Below the pieces are notes generated by a model that was not told the origin of the DNA, ran no database searches, and saw nothing but the letters and a program-made list of their open reading frames with translations. From Gammaproteobacteria bacterium (GTDB taxonomy: Bacteria > Pseudomonadota > Gammaproteobacteria > Pseudomonadales > Azotimanducaceae): 54,141 bases of DNA. Each line of letters starts with the position of its first letter. The stretch's first letter is position 1. Made by a program: the position numbers and the translations under genes. Location of the stretch: assembly GCA_026709365.1 (NCBI GenBank), contig JAPOTD010000042.1, positions 1 to 54,141 of the forward strand. The letters run 5' to 3'. Shown here one piece after another: positions 34,744-44,619 of this stretch.

Positions 34744-37079
34744 GCGCGGAAACCGGCATCGGCGCCGCCGTCAAGCGTCGCGAGGACCTTCGATTCATCA
34801 CCGGGCAGGGCAACTACACCGACGATCTCAACGTGCCGGGGCAAGCCTACGGCGTGTTTCTGCGCTCGCCCTACGCCCGTGCCAGGATCAACGCCGTCGA
34901 TGCCGCCGACGCGCTGCAAGTGGAAGGCGCATTGGCGGTGTTCACCGGCCAGGACACGGCGGCGGACGGCTTGGGCGACCTGCCGTGCGGCTGGCTGGTC
35001 AAGTCAAGGGACGGCTCGGACATGGTCTCCGCACCCCATCCGCCGCTGGCGGTGAGCCAGGTGAACTACGTCGGCGAGCCTTACGGCCTAGTGGTTGCCG
35101 AAAGCCTGGCCGCGGCGCGGCAGGCGGCTGAACGGGTGGACGCGGACTTTGAGGAGCTGACCCCGGTAGTGGCCACCGCTAGGGCCGCCCAGGCCAGCCC
35201 CATTCACCAAGGCCTTGAGGACAACCTGGCCTACGACTGGGAACTGGGCGATGAGGCGGCCACCGACGCGGCGCTGTCAGCCGCAGTCCACGTCACGCGG
35301 CTCGACCTGACCAACAACCGCCTGATCCCCAACGCCATTGAGCCGCGCGCGGCCTTGGCCACCTTCGACCCGACCAACGGCGAATACCAACTGCGCACCA
35401 CCAGCCAGAACCCGCACTTGGAGCGGCTGGTGCTCTCGGCCTTCGTGCAGATCGCCCCGGAGCACAAGCTGCGCGTGGTGGCCCCCGACGTGGGCGGCGG
35501 CTTCGGCTCCAAGATTTTCGTTTACGCCGAGGAGACCGTTGTCACCTGGGCAGCGGCCAAGGTAGGCCGGCCGATCAAGTGGACCGCCCAACGCAGCGAG
35601 TCCTTCCTGGCCGACGCCCACGGCCGCGATCACGTCACCCACGCCGAACTCGGCTTGGACGAGGCGGGCCGCTTCACGGCGCTCAAGGTGAGCACCACGG
35701 CCAACTTGGGGGCCTATCTCTCCACCTTCGGCTCATCGGTGCCCACCTACCTGTACGGCACCCTGCTGGCAGGCCAGTACAAGACCCCCAACATTCACGT
35801 GCGGACTCATGGCGTTTACACCAACACCGCGCCGGTGGACGCCTACCGGGGTGCGGGGCGCCCGGAGGCGACCTTCGTGGTGGAGCGCATCATCGAGGCG
35901 GCGGCGCGGGAGACCGGCCGGGATCCCGCCGAACTCCGCCGCCTCAACATGATCGCGCCGGAGGACTTCCCTTACCAGACGCCAGTGGCCCTCGTCTATG
36001 ACACCGGCAACTACCAAGCGAGCCTCGACAAAGCGCTGCGGCTTGCCGACTACGCGGGCTTCGGGCAGCGCCGGGCGGCATCCCAGGCCGCAGGCAAGCG
36101 GCGCGGCATCGGCTTCTCCTGCTACATCGAGGCCTGCGGCTTGGCCCCCTCGCAACTCGCCATTCAGCTGGGCGCCGGGGTGGGGCTCTACGAGAGCGGC
36201 GAGATCCGCGTCAATCCCACCGGCTCGGTCACCGTGTTCACGGGCTCCCACAGCCACGGCCAAGGCCACGAGACCACGTTCGCGCAAGTGGTGTCCGACA
36301 AGCTCGGCGTCCCCTTCGACGACGTCGAAGTGGTCCACGGCGACACCGGACGGGTGGAGTTCGGCCTGGGCACCTACGGCTCGCGTTCCCTGGCGGTGGG
36401 CGGCTCGGCGCTGATCTGCGCCTCCGACAAGATCATCGCCAAGGGGACCAGGATCGCCGCGCACATGATGCAGGCCGAACCCGACAGCGTAGCCTTCGAG
36501 GCGGGCGCGTTCATCAGCGGCAACCAGCGCCTGACGCTGCAGGAGGTGGCCTTCGCCGCCTACGTGCCCGCCGACTATCCGCCGGACCTGGAGCCGGGGC
36601 TGTCGGAAAAGGCCTTCTACGACCCGGAGAACTTCACCTACCCGGCCGGCGCCCACATCGCCGAAGTGGAAGTCGATGAGGCAACCGGGGTGGTGCAACT
36701 GGCCAACTTCGTGGCGGTGGACGACTTCGGCCACGTCATCAACCCGATGATCGTCGATGGCCAGGTGCATGGCGGCCTCGCCCAAGGGGCCGGCCAGGCG
36801 CTGCTTGAGCACGGCATCTACGACGCCGACGGCCAGCTCACCACTGGTTCCTACATGGACTACTGCATGCCCAGAGCCGACGACGTGCCGGACTTCACGG
36901 TGGACACCACGGTGACCCCCTGCACCCACAACCCGCTGGGCGTCAAGGGCTGCGGCGAGGCCGGCGCCATCGGCTCGCCGGCAGCGATCATCAACGCCGT
37001 GACCGACGCCCTCGGCACCGAGGACATCACCATGCCGGCGACCCCCGAGCAGGTGTGGCGCAAGCTGCGCGGCCTTTAG
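34740..37079 (+). CDS. Molybdenum-cofactor large subunit, CoxL-like (form II)
   Basis: A 779-aa catalytic subunit of the xanthine oxidase family, binding molybdopterin cytosine dinucleotide. The start [16 protein letters not shown] is set by the ATGA overlap. It shows the N-terminal GQGNYTDD motif, a [10 protein letters not shown] cofactor site and the catalytic glutamate in [13 protein letters not shown] (about residue 740). The active-site loop reads AYRGAGR (about 367), the form II signature, and not the AYxCSFR of proven CO dehydrogenases. It is therefore probably a hydroxylase of another substrate (N-heterocycle, aldehyde or acid), and the name CO dehydrogenase should be avoided. Confidence 0.92.
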
Positions 37080-37125
37080 CGCGCAACGGCAGCCCGCAAA
37101 CCAGGAAACGACAAGGGAACGGACA

Positions 37126-37932
37126 TTGAACCCATTCAACTACCACAAGCCATCGAGCTTGGCGGCCGCCGTCGCCCTGCACCGCGATGCCGAGGATCCC
37201 GCCTACCTGTCGGGCGGCCACACCCTGCTGCCGACCATGACCCAACGCTTGGCCGCGCCGAGCGACCTGATCGACTTGGAGGGGCTGACAGAGCTGACCG
37301 GCATCGCCGCCCAAGGCAGCGTCCTAAGCATCGGCGCGTTCACCCGCCATGCGGAAGTCGCCGCTTCAAGCGAAGTGCGAGGCGCCCTGCCGGCGCTGGC
37401 TGATTTGGCCGAGGGAGTCGGCGACGCCCAAGTGCGCAACCGGGGCACCATGGGCGGCTCGCTGGCCAACAGCGACCCGGCGGCGGACTATCCGGCGGCA
37501 GCGCTCGCCCTGAACGCCGTCATCCGCACCGACCGGCGGGAAATCGCCGCCGATGACTACTTCCGGGGCCTGTTCGAGACCGCCTTGGCGGAGGACGAGG
37601 TCATCACTCGCATCGACTTCGCCGTCCCCAGCCGCGCCGCCTACGAGAAGTTCCCCAACCCCGCCTCCCGCTACGCCACCGTTGGCGTCATGGTGGCGGA
37701 CTTCCGCGGCGCCGTTCGCGTCGGCATCACCGGTGCAGGCCCCTGCGCCTGCCGCGCCCCGGCCTTTGAGGCGGCCTTGAGCGCCCGCCTGGCCCCAGCA
37801 TCGCTCGACGATGCCGAGCTGCCAGCCATCGACTTCAACAGCGACCTGCACGCCTCCGCGGAGTACCGCGCCCACTTGGTGCGGGTGATGGCGCAACGCG
37901 CCACTGCCCGAATCGCTGCGGGAACTGATTGA
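37126..37932 (+). CDS. FAD-binding medium subunit of a molybdenum hydroxylase (CoxM type)
   Basis: A 268-aa FAD subunit. The start is TTG 37126 with AAGGG upstream, giving MNPFNYHKPSSLAAAVALH, the usual start of this family. FAD motifs are YLSGGHTLLP (a GGxTLLP variant) and RNRGTMGGSLANSDPAADY. Its gene follows the large subunit by 46 bases. In the canonical order (coxM-S-L) the FAD gene is first; here it is last. Confidence 0.92.
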   Translation: MNPFNYHKPSSLAAAVALHRDAEDPAYLSGGHTLLPTMTQRLAAPSDLIDLEGLTELTGIAAQGSVLSIGAFTRHAEVAASSEVRGALPALADLAEGVGDAQVRNRGTMGGSLANSDPAADYPAAALALNAVIRTDRREIAADDYFRGLFETALAEDEVITRIDFAVPSRAAYEKFPNPASRYATVGVMVADFRGAVRVGITGAGPCACRAPAFEAALSARLAPASLDDAELPAIDFNSDLHASAEYRAHLVRVMAQRATARIAAGTD

Positions 37933-37968
37933 AACCTAGGATTTAAGGCAAGGGCGGGATTCTCGGAG

Positions 37969-37982
37969 CGGGCCACGGCCCG
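37969..37982. other. Short GC hairpin after the molybdenum hydroxylase genes
   Basis: CGGGCC-AC-GGCCCG forms a perfect 6-bp stem 37 bp after the FAD-subunit stop. There is no T-run, so it is at best a weak terminator or an RNA end structure. The surrounding gap of 132 bp shows nothing else. Confidence 0.3.
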
Positions 37983-38064
37983 AAGGTTGGCACCCTCGCA
38001 ACGGTGCTCGATGGAAAGCCGTCGTAAAAGCCCCGCACAGCAATCGACGACAGGAAGGATTGAT

Positions 38065-39081
38065 TTGCCCCTAGCCCAAACCGTTCTGTGCGAAGCGCTG
38101 TCGGAGGACATCGGCAGCGTCCGGCTGGCCCAGGTCGAAGTGCCGGCGCCGCAGCCCGGCGAAGTGCAAATCCGGCTGAAGGCTTGCGCGGCCAACTTTC
38201 CGGACCTGCTGATGATCCAGGGCAAGTACCAGTTCAAGCCGCCGTTGCCGTTCGCGCCAGGCGGCGAGGCGGCGGGCGACGTGGAGGCGGTGGGCGCCGG
38301 CGTCGAAGGGGTCGGGGAGGGCGATGCCGTGGTAGTCGGCATGCGCTACGGCGGCTTTTGCGAACGGGTCAACGTGCCGGCGAGCGCCGTGCGCCCGAAA
38401 CCCGAACGCCTGTCCTACGCCAAGGCCGCGTCCTACCAAACCGCCTACCTCACCGCCTACGTCGCGCTGGTGCGCCGCGGCGGCCTGCAGCCCGGCGAAA
38501 CCCTGTTGGTGCATGGCGCCACCGGCGGCGTCGGCTTGGCCGCGGTGGACTTGGGCAAGCGCTTGGGCGCTAAGGTCATCGCCACCGGCGGCCGCGACGA
38601 CAAGCTGGCCATGGTCAAGGCCCGGGGTGCGGATCATGTCCTGAACTACACTCTGGAGGACGGCCGGCTGGGCGGTTTCCGGGAAGCGGTCAAGGCGCTC
38701 ACCGACGGGCGCGGCGCCGACGTCATCTACGATCCGGTCGGCGGCGACGTGTTCGACGAATCCATGCGCTGCATCAATTGGGACGGCCGCATCCTCACCA
38801 TCGGCTTCACCAGCGGCCGCTGGCCGCAAGCGCCGGTCAACCTGATCCTCATCAAGCAGATCGCCGTCATCGGCGTGCGGGCCGGGGAGTACGGACGGCG
38901 CAACCCCGAAATGGGCCGGGCCAACACGGAGGCGATTCACCGCATGGCCTGCAACGGCGAGATCGACCCCTACGTCTGCCGCGGCTTTCCATTGCAGCAG
39001 GCCGCGGACGCCATGCGCCTGCTGGAGAACCGCGACGTGGTGGGCAAGACCGTGGTGACGATGAACGGGTACTCGATGTAA
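38065..39081 (+). CDS. NADPH:quinone oxidoreductase, zinc-free MDR family
   Basis: A 338-aa medium-chain dehydrogenase/reductase without the catalytic zinc ligands. The cofactor fold is LLVHGATGGVGLAAVDLGKRLGA, the catalytic-domain motif CAANFPDLLMIQGKYQ matches NAD(P)H:quinone oxidoreductases (Qor-like), and RDDKLAMVKARGADHV suits NADPH preference. TTG 38065 is the start: AGGA lies five bases upstream and homology starts there, while the frame before it (from 37987) crosses the gap. It may be co-transcribed with the molybdenum hydroxylase, but the link is only positional. Confidence 0.88.
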   Translation: MPLAQTVLCEALSEDIGSVRLAQVEVPAPQPGEVQIRLKACAANFPDLLMIQGKYQFKPPLPFAPGGEAAGDVEAVGAGVEGVGEGDAVVVGMRYGGFCERVNVPASAVRPKPERLSYAKAASYQTAYLTAYVALVRRGGLQPGETLLVHGATGGVGLAAVDLGKRLGAKVIATGGRDDKLAMVKARGADHVLNYTLEDGRLGGFREAVKALTDGRGADVIYDPVGGDVFDESMRCINWDGRILTIGFTSGRWPQAPVNLILIKQIAVIGVRAGEYGRRNPEMGRANTEAIHRMACNGEIDPYVCRGFPLQQAADAMRLLENRDVVGKTVVTMNGYSM

Positions 39082-39114
39082 GCCAAGGCCGTCGCAACGT
39101 GCCATACTGCGGCC

Positions 39115-40689
39115 ATGCGCTTCTTCAACACCGCCGGCCCCATAAAAGCCGACCTGCACTATCAGGTTCCGCCCTTAGGAAGAATCGACCTCGGCAATCT
39201 GCTGCGGCTCATTCGGGAGCAGAAGTACTTCGTGCTGTGCGCTCCCCGCCAAACGGGCAAGACCTCGGCGCTGCTGGCATTGCGGGACGAACTGAACGAG
39301 AGCGGCGAATACCGTTGCGTGTACGTCAACGTCGAAGTGGGCCAGTCGGCCCGGGAGGACGTTGAAGCGGCCATGCGCGCCATTCTGGGTTCCATCGCGC
39401 TGGAGGCCGACGACGACGCCCTGGAGGAAATCTGGCTCCGCGCCTTGAGGACCGGCAGCCCGCATCACGCACTCCAGAAAACGCTCGCTCGATGGGCGCA
39501 ACTGGAACCGAAGCCCATCGTGCTGATGATTGATGAAATAGACGCGCTTATCGGCGATACCCTGCTGGCGGTGCTGCGCCAGCTGCGCGCCGGCTACGCC
39601 AACCGCCCGGACCGCTTTCCCCAGAGCGTGATCCTGTGCGGGGTTCGGGACGTGCGCGACTACCGCATCCGCTCCACCAGCGAGGAGGCAATCGTTCTGG
39701 GCGGCAGCGCCTTCAACATCAGCGCCAAGTCCCTGCGCTTGGGCGATTTCTCGGCACAGGAGGCCGAGTCGCTGCTTACCCAACACACCGAGGCCACCGG
39801 CCAAGCCTTCAATGAGGAGGCTCGGCGGGAAATCTGGGCCCTCACTCAAGGCCAACCTTGGCTGGTGAATGCCCTGGCCTACGAGGCCTGCTTTGAGAAC
39901 GGGGATGGGCGGGACCGCAGCCGCGCAATATCTCGTGAGGCCATTCAGGAAGCGAGGGAGCAGTTGATTCTGGAGCGCGTGACGCACCTCGACCAACTCA
40001 CCGACAAGCTTCGGGAGGAACGGGTGCGGCGGGTGATCGAACCCTTGCTGACCGGCACCGACATCGGGGATTCCATTTCCGATGACGACATCCAGTATGT
40101 GCGCGACCTAGGCTTGGTGGCCGCAAAAGACCCCATCGCCATCGCCAATCCCATCTACCGCGAAGTGATTCCACGGGATCTCACCTACCCCACGCAGGCC
40201 ATGACCATCCATCAGGAGGCCGCTTGGTACTTGAACGCCAAGGGAGAACTGGTCATGGGCAAGCTGCTGGAGGCTTTCCAAGCCTTCTTCCGGGAACACT
40301 CCGAGCATTGGGTTGAACGCTTCCAGTACAAGGAAGCTGGCCCCCAACTCCTGTTGCAGGCGTTCCTTCAGCGCATCGTCAACGGCGGCGGTCGTATCGA
40401 ACGCGAATACGGCCTTGGCCATAGGCGCACCGATCTGCTCATCATCTGGCCGGTCACCAGCAGCGACACCATCCAAAGGGCCGTCATTGAATGCAAGATT
40501 CTGCACCACAGCATGGAACGCACCGAGCGCGAGGGCCTTGGGCAAACCCGTGCCTACATGGACCGCTGCGCCGCAACGGAGGGCCATCTGGTGATCTTCG
40601 ACCGCTCGCCGGACAAGTCTTGGGCCGAGAAGGTGTTTTGCCGTCAAGTCACCGACGGCGGGGAGCCGGTGACGATCTGGGGGACTTGA
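39115..40689 (+). CDS. AAA-like ATPase with C-terminal PD-(D/E)XK nuclease-like domain
   Basis: A 524-aa protein of the AAA-like family found widely in accessory regions. It begins RFFNTAGPIKADLHYQVPPL, has Walker A APRQTGKTSALL (about residues 43-54) and Walker B IVLMIDEIDAL (about 138-148). After a helical middle, the C-terminal ~110 residues form a PD-(D/E)XK-like fold with RTDLLIIWPV and AVIECKILH (Asp plus ExK). Such proteins are common beside restriction genes and mobile DNA, but their activity is unproven. It opens the 39-48 kb defence-like stretch. Confidence 0.82.
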   Translation: MRFFNTAGPIKADLHYQVPPLGRIDLGNLLRLIREQKYFVLCAPRQTGKTSALLALRDELNESGEYRCVYVNVEVGQSAREDVEAAMRAILGSIALEADDDALEEIWLRALRTGSPHHALQKTLARWAQLEPKPIVLMIDEIDALIGDTLLAVLRQLRAGYANRPDRFPQSVILCGVRDVRDYRIRSTSEEAIVLGGSAFNISAKSLRLGDFSAQEAESLLTQHTEATGQAFNEEARREIWALTQGQPWLVNALAYEACFENGDGRDRSRAISREAIQEAREQLILERVTHLDQLTDKLREERVRRVIEPLLTGTDIGDSISDDDIQYVRDLGLVAAKDPIAIANPIYREVIPRDLTYPTQAMTIHQEAAWYLNAKGELVMGKLLEAFQAFFREHSEHWVERFQYKEAGPQLLLQAFLQRIVNGGGRIEREYGLGHRRTDLLIIWPVTSSDTIQRAVIECKILHHSMERTEREGLGQTRAYMDRCAATEGHLVIFDRSPDKSWAEKVFCRQVTDGGEPVTIWGT

Positions 40690-40704
40690 CCGTCCAGCCT
40701 CACG

Positions 40705-41390
40705 TCAGGGCCAAAGCGTGCCGCTGGCGGTCTGGATCGCAAAGCGGTGGGCGGGCCATATCTCCACGCCATCGCTCGACCTGAACGAACGCTCGCCCGT
40801 GTAAACCAGTATCCGGCGCACTAACCCCGGCACGGCGTCGAGCGCCCGCAAGCCCTTAAGCAAGCCCGTTTGGTAACGATTGGTTACCTTGACTTCGATC
40901 GCGAGAAGCTCACCGCCCCGCTGCAGAATGAAACCCACCTCCACCGCGGATTGGTGTGGCGCCCAATAGCTGAGATGCTCGTAGAGCTCCAGCGCTTCAG
41001 CATGGGCTTGCAAGGTGGTGGCGACCCAACTTTCAAGCAACGAACCCTTCTCTTCCGCGGTCGGAGGGCCAAGTTGACGCTTGACGGCTCTGACGACGCC
41101 CGGATCAGCCCAGTAGAGCTTGCGCCGCTTTGCACCTCGTTGAGCAATGCGGGCAAGCGCTGCACTTCATCCACCACCACCCAATCACCCGCCTTGCGGT
41201 CGGCGATGGACTGGGCGAACAGCGAGGGATCGGCAAGCAGATCTTGATGGAGACGCTCATCAAGCAGGTCCAAGAAGGCCGCTTTGGGGAACATGGCCCG
41301 AGCCCAACTGCTCTTGCCCACGCCGCGCATGCCAAACAGGAAAAAGCTGCGCTGCGGCGGGCGGATCAAGCGCTCATAGTTGCTAACCAT
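40705..41390 (-). pseudogene. AAA_14/DUF4143 ATPase gene with internal deletion and frameshift
   Basis: Two parts of one gene family in different frames. The 5' part (from ATG 41390) has Walker A FLFGMRGVGKSSWA and Walker B DWVVVDEVQRLPALLNEV. At about 41120-41130 the frame changes, and the sequence jumps to the C-terminal DUF4143 region (KLYWADPGVVRAVKRQLG, then LESWVATTL, VGFILQRGGELLAIEVKV). Normal members have roughly 200 more residues between these parts. The gene is therefore an internally deleted, frameshifted remnant. A long palindrome overlaps its start codon. Confidence 0.82.
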
Positions 41391-41424
41391 GTCGTCATTT
41401 TTCCATGAAAAGTGACGACATGGT
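41386..41424. promoter_or_regulatory. Long near-perfect palindrome at the AAA_14 start codon
   Basis: ACCATGTCGTCA, one mismatch, TTTTC, loop CAT, GAAAA, one mismatch, TGACGACATGGT: 18-position arms with a single mismatched pair and a 3-nt loop. The left arm contains the ATG (as CAT, 41388-41390) of the remnant gene. It could be a repressor operator or a hairpin that hides the start codon; the right arm faces the methyltransferase gene. The remaining gap to 41604 shows no other clear element. Confidence 0.75.
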
Positions 41425-41604
41425 AGTCATGCGGGCTCCTTTGGGGCCAACGCGCCTGTTGGCAAGCCCGTCTCGGCAAAGGTCAGTTCCGGCCAGCGCC
41501 GCTCGGCAGCGATTGTGTGCTAGTCTGCCCAATATCAGTGGGTCAGTAGCGGCACGCCCCGCGCAAATTTCGTTGAGGATCGGAGAAGGGCTCGGGCAAG
41601 GGTG

Positions 41605-44600
41605 ATGAGTGACTTAAGCGCTTTGGTCACCGACTTCGGGGCTGATCCAGCCGCTCTGCTCGATCTTGACGGCGACAGTCCTGAACTGCTGCCGTATGCA
41701 ACGCTGACGACAGCGCGGCGCAATCAGCACAAAACGCTCGGTGTAGTGGAAGCCGTTTACGAGTGGCACGGCGCCCCGCTGGTGTTCCTGATCTGCAAGG
41801 ACTCCCTGGACGATGAACAGCACCTCCTGCGGATACGGCGGCTGCTCGCGATGCGGGGGGATGCGCCCTATGTCGGGGTGGTGGCGCCAGGAAGTCTAAG
41901 CGTGTACCGCGTGGCGCTTGACAGAAAGTCGGTTCGCCAAGCTCGCGTTGATATTGGGGAAGGGGCCTCTGGCAGGTCCGCGGTGTTCGCGCGGCTGGGC
42001 AATTTGCGGCCAAGTGCGGCGATCACAAATCGGAATTGGATTTCGAACATCGTTCTGAACCTGCTTACCGGGTCGACGACCAGCTTGATGAGCCTTGACC
42101 TATCGGACAAAGACGCGATTTCGCTGGTTGGCCGCGCACTCTTCACGCGGTTCCTAGCGGACCGGGAGTTGCTGCCGGACGACAAATCGGATCCGAATAT
42201 GGCTGCCAGCTTGTTTGATAAGCCCGAATCGGCAAGAGAAACGTCGAGATGGCTCGATGAGACATTCAATGGTGACATGCTGCCGTTATCGGCGGAGATT
42301 TTCGACGTTTTGCCTGAGCGCGCTTACCGAGTGCTGGGTGACGTTCTTCGAAAGGCTCCCGGGGGTCAACTATTTCTTGGCTGGGAGGAGAAGTGGGGGA
42401 ACCTCGATTTCGCACACATCCCGGTTGGTGTGCTGAGCCAAGCGTACGAACTCCATCTGAAGAACCACGCTCCGAAGCAACAGAAGAGACAGGGCAGCTA
42501 CTTCACCCCGAAGCCCATTGCGGACCTCATGGTTCGGGCGTCTTTCCGAGCGTTGAGGCGCGAAGGAGTTGCCAAGTCGGCTAGGGTTCTCGACCCGGCA
42601 GCGGGCGGAGGCATGTTCCTTCTAACCGCGTTTCGTGAGTTGGTCGCGGAGCGCTGGCGAGCAGAAGGTGACAGACCTGACACCAAGGTGCTCAGGCGGA
42701 TACTGTACGACCAATTGGTGGGCTTCGACGTCAACGAGGCCGCTCTCCGGTTCGCGGCGCTTGGCCTTTACTTGCTGTCGATCGAACTCGACCCGGAACC
42801 TAGGCCGGTGGACAAGCTGCGGTTCGAGAACCTGCGCGGGAAGGTGCTTCATCGGGTCACGCTGGAGGGTGAGGAGGAAGGGCAGGGGCTTGGCAGCCTT
42901 GGGCCTGCTGTTGGTGACGAGCATAAGGGTGGATACGACCTCGTCATTGGCAACCCGCCTTGGGCTAGCGGGACCAAGCTGCCCGAATGGGGTTGGGTGC
43001 GGAACAAAGTGGCCGGTATCGCGAAAGAGAGGAAGATTGAAGATCAACCCCCTCCGCTGCCGAACGAATGCCTCGACTTGCCCTTCGTTTGGCGTGCGAT
43101 GAAGTGGGCCAAGCCACAGGGTCAGATTGCGTTTGCGTTGCACGCCCGCTTGCTGTTCCAGCAAGGCGATGGGATGCCTTATGCGAGGAAGGCGCTCTTG
43201 GAAGCATTGGACATTACATCGGTCATTAATGGCGTGGAGTTAAGACAGACGAAAGTATGGCCACAGATCTCCGCACCATTTTGCATTTTGTTCGCTTCGA
43301 ACAGGACACCCGGAGTCGAGGCGGGCTTCAGGTTCATTACTCCCCGTATTGAAGATTCGCTGAACAATGCTGGCACCATGCGGATAGACGCGATAAACGC
43401 GGAGGTCGTAGGCGTGAGGCAGCTTATCCAAACGCCGGATCTGCTGAAAGTGCTGTTTAGGGGAACTCGCGCTGACCTCGGGATCGTCGATCGAATTCGG
43501 GCACACGGGCACCCAACCTTGGAGGGGTTCTGGCGGGAGCGTATTGGAAGCGGGAGTCGGGGGCGCTTGCGTGGAAGCGGCAGCGGCTATCAAACGCTGA
43601 AGCCGAGCAGCCGTGTTCGCAAGCATGGCGACGGACGCCCCGGCGTGGACGCGAGCTATCTGAGGCAGCGCAAGGAGGTCACTTTCAGATCACTTGGGGG
43701 GTTTTTTGTGGAAGATGAATCGCTCGGCCTCTTCTCGCGTGAGCGCATCCACGACCCACGGTCGAAAGATATCTTCGTGGGACCGCTCGTGCTAGTTCAT
43801 AAATCTCCATCCGCCAATACGGGGCGGATCAGCGTCGCGATTTCGGATAGGGACGTCGTCTTCAACGAGTCGTTCTACGGGTACAGCCCGAGTGGTCATC
43901 CCAATGCGAGGTTGCTTGCTCGATATCTCGCACTCATTCTCGGGAGCAAATTGGTAACGTGGCTAGCGCTCGTGACAAGCGGAGAGTTCGGATTCGAGCG
44001 GGATGTCGTCGAGAAGGCTGCGCTCGACCAAGTGCCTTTGCCCGATTTCGACAAGCTGAGCGGTAAGCAGCGTGGGGAGATCAGAAAGCTTACTGAAGGT
44101 TTGAGATCGGGGGCAACGTCTTGGGAGGATGTCGATGATTGGGTGGCACGGCTGTATGGGCTCAGTCAGGGAGATTTGCAAGTCGTGTTCGACACTCTGG
44201 AGTTGGGTTTGCCGTTTGCCGAGAACAAGAGGAAGGCTCAGAAGGTGCCATCGGCAATTGAGAAGGACGAGTTTTGCAGGGTTGTCCAGGATGAGCTGAG
44301 ACCTTGGTGCGAGCGATTTGGCTCCACTGTTGTTGTGCGTCCGGTCCCGTCGTTGAAATCGTCGCCGTGGGAGGCAGTCAGTATTTCGACTGGGCGTGGC
44401 AGGACGAAGGAGGGTGTTGCTGCGGATGACTGGATTGGTCTGCTGAAGGCTGCTGACGGGGAGGCGGCCTCGGAGATCGTTGTTCAGTACGACACGAGTG
44501 GGCTGCTGGTGGGATTACTCGCCCAAAGGCGCTGTTGGAGCAAGACGCAGGCACGGCTGCTTGCTCAACGCATCATCTGGTCCCACGTCGAGTTGCTGAA

Positions 44601-44619
44601 AGGGCACGCGCAGGAGTGA
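41605..44619 (+). CDS. Large N6-adenine DNA methyltransferase, restriction-modification type
   Basis: A 1004-aa protein. Motif X is GSYFTPKPIADLMV (about residue 297), motif I VLDPAAGGGMFLL (about 330) and motif IV DLVIGNPPWAS (about 449), the gamma-class N6-adenine arrangement; the C-terminal half would hold target recognition. The N-terminal ~170 residues (KTLGVVEAVYEWHGAPLVFL, LLAMRGDAPYVGVV) resemble a degenerate nuclease-like or regulatory domain without a clear PD-(D/E)XK set. The start is ATG 41605 (an adjacent GTG precedes it) after AAGGG. Base composition is visibly more AT-rich than the neighbours, suggesting transfer. Its stop overlaps the small nuclease-like gene by four bases (GTGA). 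Confidence 0.85.
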   Translation: MSDLSALVTDFGADPAALLDLDGDSPELLPYATLTTARRNQHKTLGVVEAVYEWHGAPLVFLICKDSLDDEQHLLRIRRLLAMRGDAPYVGVVAPGSLSVYRVALDRKSVRQARVDIGEGASGRSAVFARLGNLRPSAAITNRNWISNIVLNLLTGSTTSLMSLDLSDKDAISLVGRALFTRFLADRELLPDDKSDPNMAASLFDKPESARETSRWLDETFNGDMLPLSAEIFDVLPERAYRVLGDVLRKAPGGQLFLGWEEKWGNLDFAHIPVGVLSQAYELHLKNHAPKQQKRQGSYFTPKPIADLMVRASFRALRREGVAKSARVLDPAAGGGMFLLTAFRELVAERWRAEGDRPDTKVLRRILYDQLVGFDVNEAALRFAALGLYLLSIELDPEPRPVDKLRFENLRGKVLHRVTLEGEEEGQGLGSLGPAVGDEHKGGYDLVIGNPPWASGTKLPEWGWVRNKVAGIAKERKIEDQPPPLPNECLDLPFVWRAMKWAKPQGQIAFALHARLLFQQGDGMPYARKALLEALDITSVINGVELRQTKVWPQISAPFCILFASNRTPGVEAGFRFITPRIEDSLNNAGTMRIDAINAEVVGVRQLIQTPDLLKVLFRGTRADLGIVDRIRAHGHPTLEGFWRERIGSGSRGRLRGSGSGYQTLKPSSRVRKHGDGRPGVDASYLRQRKEVTFRSLGGFFVEDESLGLFSRERIHDPRSKDIFVGPLVLVHKSPSANTGRISVAISDRDVVFNESFYGYSPSGHPNARLLARYLALILGSKLVTWLALVTSGEFGFERDVVEKAALDQVPLPDFDKLSGKQRGEIRKLTEGLRSGATSWEDVDDWVARLYGLSQGDLQVVFDTLELGLPFAENKRKAQKVPSAIEKDEFCRVVQDELRPWCERFGSTVVVRPVPSLKSSPWEAVSISTGRGRTKEGVAADDWIGLLKAADGEAASEIVVQYDTSGLLVGLLAQRRCWSKTQARLLAQRIIWSHVELLKGHAQE

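Noticed and set aside
35733-37139. Minus-strand frame of 468 codons opposite the CoxL-like gene
   Set aside because: It is a GC-rich shadow of the recognised molybdenum hydroxylase; its product is His/Val/Gly-rich without motifs.
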